Shown: positions 26,547 to 33,254 of the stretch, one piece after another | Layout of the letters: each line of letters begins with the position of its first letter | How positions within the stretch are numbered: position 1 is the first letter of the stretch | Assembly (NCBI RefSeq): GCF_007846085.1 | Contig: NZ_VOEJ01000008.1 | Coordinates: forward strand, 62,001 to 126,000 | Length of the DNA stretch: 64,000 nt | Source of the DNA: Mucilaginibacter pallidiroseus | Lineage (GTDB): Bacteria > Bacteroidota > Bacteroidia > Sphingobacteriales > Sphingobacteriaceae | Direction of reading: 5' to 3' | Position numbers and translations under genes: made by a program | The notes under the pieces: generated by a model | Seen by the model: only the letters and a program-made list of their open reading frames with translations | Told to the model about the DNA's origin: nothing | Databases searched by the model: none

Positions 26547-27335
26547 CTACCCATACAACTCCGGCTTAAATCTTTTCGCTAACAGCCCTGTAGCTTTTTC
26601 TAAATCAATATTCGCTACAATAACACCCGGTTTGCCGTATGGTTGGTAGGCACTGCATTTACCATCGGGTGCTATGATGGATGAGGCAGCCTCGTGATAT
26701 TTAGTTGCATACCCCACGCTTGCAAAGTAAATTGTGTTTTCCAAAGCGCGCATCATCATCGCTTTCTCGTAATAAGGGCTGTCAGGGTCGCCCCAACGGG
26801 TTATGGTGTTGCCGCTTATATCACTACCCGTTAAATGCGGGTGGAAAACAACCTGCGCACCCTCACGCGCTGCCCAACGTACCGATTCGGGATAACGAAA
26901 ACCCTCATGGCAAATAGTGATGCCAAACTTTAAACCGCCAATTTCAAACAGGCTTCTGTCTGTTCCGGCCTGCCATGTTTGGTCCTCCGACGGGTCGAGC
27001 TGGTTTTTGGTTTGATAGCCAAGCACTTCGCCTGTATTCGATATCACGTGCGCCACGTTCAAAAAGTTGTCGCCCTCATACCAATCCATTGGCATAATAA
27101 TGCCAATGTTGTGAGCCCCTGCAATGGCACAAACCTGATCAAGTGCTGCCTGCAAAACTTCCTGGCTTGCCTTTTCTACCTTATAGTCAGCCAAGGGATA
27201 GCCGGGCAAAAAAGTTTCGGGGAAGCAAACCACAATGGCTTGCTGTGCTGCCGCTTGCTTAGCCAATGCTTCGGTCTGCATCAATCCATCCTCAATTGAT
27301 TTTGGAAACAGGGGAGTGGCAAGGGCTATTTTCAT
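26547..27335 (-). CDS. Carbon-nitrogen hydrolase (nitrilase superfamily)
   Basis: A 262-residue enzyme with the complete catalytic triad: E40 (FPETFLPGY), K110 (YQTKNQLDP) and C142 (TICHEGFRYPE). Such enzymes cleave nitriles, amides or carbamoyl groups; the HEG motif after the Cys and the ARVFHP-like VVFHPHLTG are typical of amidase-type branches. No signal peptide. It follows a TIM-barrel protein by 5 bases and is probably cotranscribed. Substrate unknown. Confidence 0.88.
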   Translation of the reverse strand: MKIALATPLFPKSIEDGLMQTEALAKQAAAQQAIVVCFPETFLPGYPLADYKVEKASQEVLQAALDQVCAIAGAHNIGIIMPMDWYEGDNFLNVAHVISNTGEVLGYQTKNQLDPSEDQTWQAGTDRSLFEIGGLKFGITICHEGFRYPESVRWAAREGAQVVFHPHLTGSDISGNTITRWGDPDSPYYEKAMMMRALENTIYFASVGYATKYHEAASSIIAPDGKCSAYQPYGKPGVIVANIDLEKATGLLAKRFKPELYG

Positions 27336-27340
27336 TATGG

Positions 27341-28183
27341 TTATAGGCTTTTTAAGTATTTAATAGTTTCGGGTATTTGGGTTGCGTGTGCAGGGCTTTC
27401 ATCCTCAATAAAATAATGGCGTATGCCTATCGCTTTGGCAGCTTTTAAAACCTCCGGTACATTAATTTGCCCGGTGCCCAGGGCTACATCGTTATTTATA
27501 TCGGTAGTGCCCGTCAGATCATTAGCTACGCCTTTTCGGATATCTTTCAGGTGGATCAGTTTAAAACGCCTGCCGTGCTTTTTCAGGAGCGCCGCCGGGT
27601 CTGCTCCGCCATGAAACGCCCATAACATATCCAACTCAAACGATACGTATTGCGGGTTGGTGTTTTTTACCAAATAATCGAACAGCGTACCATCTTGATA
27701 AGTACCAAACTCGTAGCCGTGGTTATGGTAGCAAAGTGTTATGCCCTGCGCTTTTAAAACCTGGCCTGCTTTGTTAAAATCAGCTACAGCTTTTTTTGCA
27801 TCATCAATAGTAAAGGTATTACCGTGAGGTATCCAGGCAACCATTACGTACAACGAACCAAATATTTTGCTGAGCCTGATGGCTTCCTGCGGGTTGTTTA
27901 CCACCGTTTCGTAATCTAACCCTATTGATGGCATAGAGATACCTCGCTCGGTAAGCATTTTCTTAAACTCCTCCGGGCTGATATTTTTAGGATTAGGGCC
28001 TTCCATTTCTGTTATGCCAAGCGCCTTAACGGTATCAAGCGTAGCGGCAACGCTGTTTAAAAAGCTTGCCCGGTAGGTGTATGATTGTACGCCAAACGGA
28101 TAGGTGTACAAAGGCTTTTTAGCTTGCGAAAAACCGTATTTGGCTGATAGGGCAATAATTAACAGTAGAGCAATTTTTTTCAT
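27341..28183 (-). CDS. Secreted sugar phosphate isomerase/epimerase (xylose-isomerase-like TIM barrel)
   Basis: A 280-residue protein with a signal peptide (1-19, ending YGFSQ) and an AP endonuclease 2-like TIM barrel. Metal-ligand segments are visible: IGLDYE, LCYHNHGYEF, VSFELDMLWAFHGG, FKLIHLKDIRKG and HYFIEDES. Exported members in Bacteroidota often isomerise keto sugars alongside Gfo/Idh dehydrogenases and DUF1080 proteins, so a functional link to the pair at the left end of the window is possible. It is first in an operon with the nitrilase gene. Confidence 0.87.
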   Translation of the reverse strand: MKKIALLLIIALSAKYGFSQAKKPLYTYPFGVQSYTYRASFLNSVAATLDTVKALGITEMEGPNPKNISPEEFKKMLTERGISMPSIGLDYETVVNNPQEAIRLSKIFGSLYVMVAWIPHGNTFTIDDAKKAVADFNKAGQVLKAQGITLCYHNHGYEFGTYQDGTLFDYLVKNTNPQYVSFELDMLWAFHGGADPAALLKKHGRRFKLIHLKDIRKGVANDLTGTTDINNDVALGTGQINVPEVLKAAKAIGIRHYFIEDESPAHATQIPETIKYLKSL

Positions 28184-28202
28184 GATATGCAGATAGATTA
28201 GC

Positions 28203-28210
28203 CAAAGTTA
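28203..28210 (-). promoter_or_regulatory. -7 promoter box of the TIM-barrel/nitrilase operon
   Basis: On the minus strand this reads TAACTTTG, an exact TAnnTTTG match, 19 bases before the start codon. It lies back to back with the promoter of the PurF-like gene. Confidence 0.5.
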
Positions 28211-28302
28211 TAATAAACACACTTAATTAAAAGCCTTGTTTAATGGTGACAAAAACTATCATTAAAATGACAATGTGTTACAACACAATTAATTTAATGT
28301 TA

Positions 28303-28310
28303 TACCTTTG
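28303..28310 (+). promoter_or_regulatory. -7 promoter box of the PurF-like gene
   Basis: TACCTTTG is an exact consensus match, ending 17 bases before the ATG. Confidence 0.55.
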
Positions 28311-28327
28311 CGTGCTCATCACAAATC

Positions 28328-30235
28328 ATGAGCGATCAGATTAAACATGAATGCGGTGTGGCATTTATCCGCCTAAGAAAGCCACTCTCTTACTATCAGA
28401 AAAAGTACGGCACAGCGCTGTACGGACTAAACAAGCTTTACCTTTTAATGGAGAAACAGCATAACCGCGGGCAAGACGGCGCGGGCGTTGCTACCATTAA
28501 ACTGGATATTGAACCGGGCAAGCGCTACATAAGCAGGCACCGTTCAATGGCCTCAAATGCTGTTGCTGACATATTTGAGTATATCCAGAAAAAGTTTGCC
28601 GAGATCCAAAAGGAAATGCCTGAAAAGATGGCCGATGCCGAGTGGCTTAAAGAACACGTTAGCTTTACCGGCGAGGTGTTATTAGGGCACCTGCGCTACG
28701 GTACGCACGGCAAAAACAGTATAGAAAGCTGCCATCCTTTTCTGCGCCAAAACAACTGGATGACACGTAACCTGGTTATTGCAGGTAACTTTAACATGAC
28801 CAATGTTGATGAGCTACTACAGCAATTGTATGACCTTGGTCAGCATCCAAAAGAGAAAGCCGATACCGTGACCGTATTGGAGAAAATAGGCCACTTTATT
28901 GATACCGAGGTACAAGGTTTATTTGACCAATATAAACGCGAAGGCCTTGACGACAATGCCGAAATAAGCAAATTGATAGCCAACGATATGGACGTGGCTA
29001 AGATATTGCGCAAAAGCGCCAAAAACTGGGACGGTGGTTATACCATTGCCGGTATTTTGGGCCACGGCGACGCATTTGTAATGCGCGACCCTGTGGGCAT
29101 ACGCCCGGCTTATTATTTTTACAATGATGAGATTGTGGTTGCCGCATCAGAGCGCCCTGCTTTGCAAACTGCATTTAATATACCGGCCGAAGAAATCCGT
29201 GAGATTAAGCCAGGCCATGCCCTTATTGTAAAAAAGAACGGCGACGTGAGTGAGGATATGTTTAGCGAACCGGTTGAAAAGAAATCATGCTCGTTTGAGC
29301 GTATTTATTTTTCACGCGGCAGCGATGCAGCTATATACCGCGAGCGTAAGCAGCTTGGCCGTTTACTGTGCCCGCAGATACTGGATGCTGTAGGTAACGA
29401 TATTAAAAACACTGTGTTTTCATACATACCCAACACTGCCGAGGTTGCCTTTTATGGCATGGTTGAAGGGGTGCATAAGTATATAAAACAATATCAGCGC
29501 GAGAGGCTGCTTAACCGTGAGGACAAGATAAGCGAAGAGGAACTTTCTGAAGTTTTGGCGCTTGCACCACGCGTAGAGAAGATTGCCATTAAGGACGTTA
29601 AACTGCGTACATTCATCACGCAGGATGCCGACCGCAGTGAGATGGTTGCCCACGTTTACGATACCACATACGGCTTAATTAAAAAAGGTACTGATAAGTT
29701 GGTAGTGCTGGATGACTCAATTGTTCGCGGTACTACGCTTAAGCAAAGCATCCTGAAGATATTAGATCGCCTTGGCCCGGTAAAAGTGGTGGTGGTATCA
29801 TCTGCGCCGCAAATCCGTTACCCGGATTGTTATGGTATCGATATGTCGCGTATGGGCGAATTTGTTGCTTTTGAGGCTGCTATCAGCCTGTTGAGGGAGC
29901 AAGGCAAGGAGAACATCATTGCTGACGTTTACCAAAAATGTAAAGAGAGCGCCAAATTGCCTAAAGAAGAAGTTGTAAATTACGTAAAAGCTATTTACGA
30001 GCCCTTTACCGATCAAGAAATATCTGACAGGATTGCCAAGATTATCACGCCTAAAGAAATCAAAGCCGAAGTGAAAGTGCTTTACCAAACGCTTGATAAT
30101 CTGCATAAAGCCTGCCCCGACCATTTAGGCGACTGGTACTTTAGCGGCGACTACCCAACACCTGGCGGTAACAAGGTTGTAAATCGTGCCTTTGTTAACT
30201 GGATGGAAGGCAAAAATCAGCGTGCTTATATGTAG
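28328..30235 (+). CDS. Amidophosphoribosyltransferase-like protein, long form
   Basis: A 635-residue protein in the PurF family. The N-terminal class II glutaminase has C9 in ECGVAF, which would become the nucleophile after removal of an eight-residue propeptide, and further GATase2 signatures LRYGTHG and NFNMTN. The phosphoribosyltransferase part carries the PRPP loop VVLDDSIVRGTTL (D462, D463). Typical PurF is about 470-510 residues; here extra segments include EIQKEMPEKMADAEWLKEH near 95-115 and a C-terminal extension. This is probably the second, longer paralogue I recall from Bacteroidota; whether it makes phosphoribosylamine is not shown. Confidence 0.82.
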   Translation: MSDQIKHECGVAFIRLRKPLSYYQKKYGTALYGLNKLYLLMEKQHNRGQDGAGVATIKLDIEPGKRYISRHRSMASNAVADIFEYIQKKFAEIQKEMPEKMADAEWLKEHVSFTGEVLLGHLRYGTHGKNSIESCHPFLRQNNWMTRNLVIAGNFNMTNVDELLQQLYDLGQHPKEKADTVTVLEKIGHFIDTEVQGLFDQYKREGLDDNAEISKLIANDMDVAKILRKSAKNWDGGYTIAGILGHGDAFVMRDPVGIRPAYYFYNDEIVVAASERPALQTAFNIPAEEIREIKPGHALIVKKNGDVSEDMFSEPVEKKSCSFERIYFSRGSDAAIYRERKQLGRLLCPQILDAVGNDIKNTVFSYIPNTAEVAFYGMVEGVHKYIKQYQRERLLNREDKISEEELSEVLALAPRVEKIAIKDVKLRTFITQDADRSEMVAHVYDTTYGLIKKGTDKLVVLDDSIVRGTTLKQSILKILDRLGPVKVVVVSSAPQIRYPDCYGIDMSRMGEFVAFEAAISLLREQGKENIIADVYQKCKESAKLPKEEVVNYVKAIYEPFTDQEISDRIAKIITPKEIKAEVKVLYQTLDNLHKACPDHLGDWYFSGDYPTPGGNKVVNRAFVNWMEGKNQRAYM

Positions 30236-30258
30236 GCTTTAGTGAATGGAGATTGGTT

Positions 30259-30271
30259 GATTAGAGATTAG
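30259..30271 (+). repeat. Inverted two-copy form of the downstream heptamer
   Basis: GATTAGAGATTAG is the reverse complement of almost two units of the TCTAATC repeat that begins 93 bases downstream, so the two could pair in RNA or extrude as a cruciform. Confidence 0.6.
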
Positions 30272-30363
30272 TTTCTGAGTAAAAATATGATGGCGATAGG
30301 AGAGATCTTATCGCCATTACTTGTTTAATAAAATTCAAACAAACTCTGCATGTAGCGATTGTT

Positions 30364-30411
30364 TCTAATCTCTAATCTCTAATCTCTAATCTCTAATCTC
30401 TAATCTCTAAT
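30364..30411 (+). repeat. Heptanucleotide tandem repeat (TCTAATC, 6.9 copies)
   Basis: Six perfect copies of TCTAATC and a partial seventh end three bases before a near-consensus -7 box (TATATTTA, 30415-30422) and 15 bases before the start codon of a lipoprotein gene. The array thus covers the -33 region and spacer. A copy-number change would alter promoter geometry by seven bases per unit. Confidence 0.9.
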
Positions 30412-30426
30412 ACTTATATTTAAACA

Positions 30427-31233
30427 ATGAAAATCAAGCGATTTTTGATGGCTATAATAACACCTGTACTTGGTTTTGTTGGTTGCGGCCCGCATACACC
30501 TTATGGCAATAACGCTGCGGTTGGTAAGTATTATAGCGTTAACGGCATTAAATTATATATCGAAGTTTATGGCGAAGGGCCGCCACTACTCATGATACAC
30601 GGTAACGGTGGTGACATGAGTTCTTTTGCCGAGAACGTGGCTTACTTTGCAAAAAAGTATAAAGTGATCTTGGTCGACAGTCGGGCACATGGTAAATCTG
30701 TAGATGCGGCTGATTCCCTCACCTTCGAGCAAATGGCTGATGATTTTGCTGCACTGCTTACCGAAATGCATATCCCAAAGGCATATGTCTTGGGCTGGAG
30801 CGATGGTGGTATCAACGCCTTACTTATGGCTATGCGCCACCCCGACAAGGTTATAAAGCTGGCCTCGACAGGGGCAAACATAACGCCCGACTCTACCGCC
30901 CTCGACCCTAAAGGCTGGCTGCAAAGCCAGGCTTATTACGAAAAGAATAAAAACCGGCAGTGGAAAACAGCCAAAGAGCGCAACAGTTGGAAGGTATTTA
31001 TGCTCGATTGGAACCAGCCTAACATCAAGCCCGAGGATTTAAAGCAAATTAAATGCCCGGCATTGATCATAGCTGGCGACCATGATGTTATTGTTGATGC
31101 CCATACCAGGCTCATTCAAAAAAGCATCCCAGGTTCAAAACTTTGGATTATTCCTAACAGCGGGCATGCCACCCTTATTGAACATGCCGCTTTGTTTAAT
31201 AAAACGGTAAATGCTTTCTTTATGGATAAATAA
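30427..31233 (+). CDS. Alpha/beta hydrolase, probable lipoprotein
   Basis: A 268-residue hydrolase. The N-terminus is a lipoprotein-type signal with FVGC (C20) after a hydrophobic stretch, so it is likely anchored in an envelope membrane. Hydrolase elements are MIHGNGG (57-63), nucleophile S125 in GWSDGG, the acid near AGDHDVIVD and the histidine in NSGHATLIEH. The family includes esterases and haloperoxidase-like enzymes. Its promoter region is occupied by a heptamer tandem repeat, which suggests variable expression. Confidence 0.85.
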   Translation: MKIKRFLMAIITPVLGFVGCGPHTPYGNNAAVGKYYSVNGIKLYIEVYGEGPPLLMIHGNGGDMSSFAENVAYFAKKYKVILVDSRAHGKSVDAADSLTFEQMADDFAALLTEMHIPKAYVLGWSDGGINALLMAMRHPDKVIKLASTGANITPDSTALDPKGWLQSQAYYEKNKNRQWKTAKERNSWKVFMLDWNQPNIKPEDLKQIKCPALIIAGDHDVIVDAHTRLIQKSIPGSKLWIIPNSGHATLIEHAALFNKTVNAFFMDK

Positions 31234-31267
31234 GTTTATAAAACTTAATTTGTCATGCATTAATCAA

Positions 31268-31289
31268 AAAAGATGTTTAAACATCTTTT
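31268..31289. promoter_or_regulatory. 22-bp perfect palindrome upstream of yceI
   Basis: AAAAGATGTTT followed by its exact complement AAACATCTTTT with no loop. It lies 26 bases upstream of the yceI -7 box and 35 bases after the preceding hydrolase stop. The lack of a loop favours a regulator-binding site over a hairpin terminator. Confidence 0.55.
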
Positions 31290-31314
31290 ATTAAAATTAT
31301 ATGTGTGCTTTGTA

Positions 31315-31322
31315 TATCTTTG
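31315..31322 (+). promoter_or_regulatory. -7 promoter box of yceI
   Basis: TATCTTTG is an exact consensus match 43 bases before the start codon. Confidence 0.55.
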
Positions 31323-31365
31323 ATCTATAATTACAAAAAGTAAAAATCAACTAATTAACAAAACA

Positions 31366-31938
31366 ATGAAAAAAATTTTCGCAGTATTAGCTACAGCATT
31401 ATTAATGCAAACAGCTTCTTTCGCTCAAACCACCTGGAAGGTTGACAAAGCACACTCAAACGTTAAATTTACCATCACTCACTTAGCAGTATCTGATGTT
31501 GACGGTTCATTTAAAGATTTTGATGCAACCATCACTGCTAACAAAGCAGATTTCAGCGATGCAAAAGTTAACTTTACTGCTAATACAGCGTCTGTAAATA
31601 CTGAAAATGAGCGTCGTGACGGTCACCTTAAAGGCGAAGACTTTTTCGACAGCGCAAAATTCCCGGCTCTTACATTTGTAAGCACTGGCATTAAAGCAGC
31701 CGGTACAAACAAATATAAATTAAGCGGTAACTTAACTTTGCACGGTGTTACTAAACCGGTTGTTTTTGACATGTTGTACCGCGGTACTGTTACCAACCCA
31801 ATGAGCAAACAGCCTACAGCTGGTGTTAAAGTGTCAGGTACTATCAAACGTTCAGACTTTAACTTCGGTTCAAAATACGGTTCACCTATGCTGAGCGACG
31901 AAGTAGTTATCACTGCAAGCGGCGAGTTTGGCAAATAA
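31366..31938 (+). CDS. YceI family periplasmic protein
   Basis: A 190-residue protein with a signal peptide (1-20, ending SFAQ) and a complete YceI lipocalin-like barrel, starting TWKVDKAHSNVKFTITHL and including LTLHGVTKPVVFD and the end EVVITASGEF. YceI proteins bind polyisoprenoid quinone-like ligands in the periplasm; their physiological role is not settled. Codon use is unusually uniform and the gene has its own promoter box and strong bidirectional terminator, which suggests high expression. Confidence 0.93.
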   Translation: MKKIFAVLATALLMQTASFAQTTWKVDKAHSNVKFTITHLAVSDVDGSFKDFDATITANKADFSDAKVNFTANTASVNTENERRDGHLKGEDFFDSAKFPALTFVSTGIKAAGTNKYKLSGNLTLHGVTKPVVFDMLYRGTVTNPMSKQPTAGVKVSGTIKRSDFNFGSKYGSPMLSDEVVITASGEFGK

Positions 31939-31963
31939 TATTTTAAGCGGTTTAAAAACGCTA

Positions 31964-32007
31964 ATACAAGAAGAGCCCGTAACATGTGTTACGGGCTCTT
32001 CTTGTAT
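31964..32007. terminator. Bidirectional 21-bp hairpin terminator
   Basis: Arms 31964-31984 and 31987-32007 are perfectly complementary with only two bases between them. It separates the convergent yceI and DUF2147 genes and can end transcription from both sides. Confidence 0.9.
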
Positions 32008-32020
32008 ATGGTCGCGGTGC

Positions 32021-32482
32021 TTAGTCTATCCTTTTAAAATTAATTGATTTACCGATGAATTTAAATTTCCAGTAGCCTTTAACCTTAAGCTTACCGTCTT
32101 TATCAATCCTGGCGCAGGAGTTCCAATGGCGACCGCTGCTGGCATCGTAAATGATACCGTTTTCCCATGATTGCGATTCGGGGCTGTATACAAGGTTATC
32201 AACCACGTCCATTCCTAAAACTTTGCGATTGCGAAGGGCAGGGTTGGGGTTATGCTTATCCGTATAGGTATACATTACCTTATCGCCATCGCCATTGTTG
32301 AACCAAACCACGCGGGCTTTGTATTCATTGTCATCCTTATAAACCTGTACAATCAGGTTTTTTTCTTCACTTTCCCATTTGCCGCATATTTGGTCGGCCG
32401 CTGCTCCACCTTTTGTATGGTAATTTATACCGGTGTACATTATAAGAGCTAAAAAACTGCATAATAGTTGATTTGCCATCAT
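32021..32482 (-). CDS. DUF2147 secreted protein, copy 1
   Basis: A 153-residue protein with a hydrophobic N-terminus (about 1-20) and a DUF2147 domain: GKWESEEKNLIVQVYK, NPNPALRNRKVLGMDVV and LKVKGYWKFKFIGKSINFKRI. DUF2147 is a small beta-barrel, probably periplasmic; function not established. It is about half identical by eye to the adjacent upstream gene, so the pair arose by tandem duplication. Start is the ATG nearest the signal. Confidence 0.87.
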   Translation of the reverse strand: MMANQLLCSFLALIMYTGINYHTKGGAAADQICGKWESEEKNLIVQVYKDDNEYKARVVWFNNGDGDKVMYTYTDKHNPNPALRNRKVLGMDVVDNLVYSPESQSWENGIIYDASSGRHWNSCARIDKDGKLKVKGYWKFKFIGKSINFKRID

Positions 32483-32565
32483 ATTGTAATGTTTTATACA
32501 ATATAGGCAATACTAATGCCATTATTACAAGCCCCTGACGAAATAAATCTTATTTAACCGCGGTA

Positions 32566-33021
32566 TTATTTTACCCTGTTGAAAGTTAACGTACGCCCAA
32601 GGAATTTTACATGCCAGTAGCCTTTTACTTTTAGCTGCCCGGTGTTCTCGATATACGCGTAAGCATCCCAACTTTTACCGCTTTGCACTTCGTAAATCTT
32701 GCCACCTTCGTAGGTTTTCGATTTAGGCTTGTATGTGATATTTTCCACTACGTCTAAACCAAGCACTTTGCGGGTGCGCAAACTTGGGTTTGGATTGTTT
32801 TTGTCTACAATGGTTTCCATCGGCTTGTCTTTACTTACGCCTCCGCTAAACCATACAATTTTAGCGCGGTAGGTGTTCTTATAGGGATACACCTCAACGG
32901 TAAGGTCTTTGGTAGATGCCATCCACTTGCCTATAATGGCATCACCAGAAGCGTTATCATCGGCTTTAATATTGGTAGCAGTTAAAATCAGCGCAGCAAA
33001 AAAGGAAAACAGGTATTTCAT
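32566..33021 (-). CDS. DUF2147 secreted protein, copy 2
   Basis: A 151-residue DUF2147 protein with a signal peptide (MKYLFSFFAALILTATNIKA) and the same blocks as its neighbour: GKWMASTKDLTVEVYP, NPNPSLRTRKVLGLDVV and LKVKGYWHVKFLGRTLTFNRV. The reading frame opens 18 codons earlier, but the internal ATG gives a normal signal peptide. It lies 83 bases upstream of copy 1 on the same strand. Confidence 0.86.
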   Translation of the reverse strand: MKYLFSFFAALILTATNIKADDNASGDAIIGKWMASTKDLTVEVYPYKNTYRAKIVWFSGGVSKDKPMETIVDKNNPNPSLRTRKVLGLDVVENITYKPKSKTYEGGKIYEVQSGKSWDAYAYIENTGQLKVKGYWHVKFLGRTLTFNRVK

Positions 33022-33188
33022 GATCGGGGTATAGTGCAATAGATATGCATCTCTCATTAACGTAAAAAGCAGCAATTGTTTTAAACAAATCCAAAAAAGT
33101 GCAAGAGTTCGTAGCTGACCCGCATTATAAAAGTGCCCTTAGTAACTTAGCATATTCACAATAACGAAAACGTTTTAGTTAATAGATG

Positions 33189-33214
33189 GCCCCTGACTAC
33201 CCTCAGGGGCTTTT
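33189..33214 (+). terminator. Hairpin with T-run ahead of the GH3 gene
   Basis: GCCCCTGA (33189-33196) pairs with TCAGGGGC (33203-33210) and is followed by TTTT. No plus-strand gene ends here, so it may end a small RNA or act as a leader hairpin. The 33075-33188 stretch shows no coding frame. Confidence 0.6.
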
Positions 33215-33221
33215 CTATTTA

Positions 33222-33229
33222 TATATTTG
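33222..33229 (+). promoter_or_regulatory. -7 promoter box of the GH3 gene
   Basis: TATATTTG is an exact TAnnTTTG match 25 bases before the start codon and just beyond the hairpin. Confidence 0.5.
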
Positions 33230-33254
33230 GCATTAACCAATACATTCTATTTGT

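Noticed and set aside
30364..30411. CRISPR-like array
   Set aside because: The 7-base units are contiguous with no spacers, so it is a simple tandem repeat.
33167..33176. AAAACGTTTT palindrome before the GH3 gene as an operator
   Set aside because: It is only ten bases and AT-rich, so it is expected by chance; no second site was seen.
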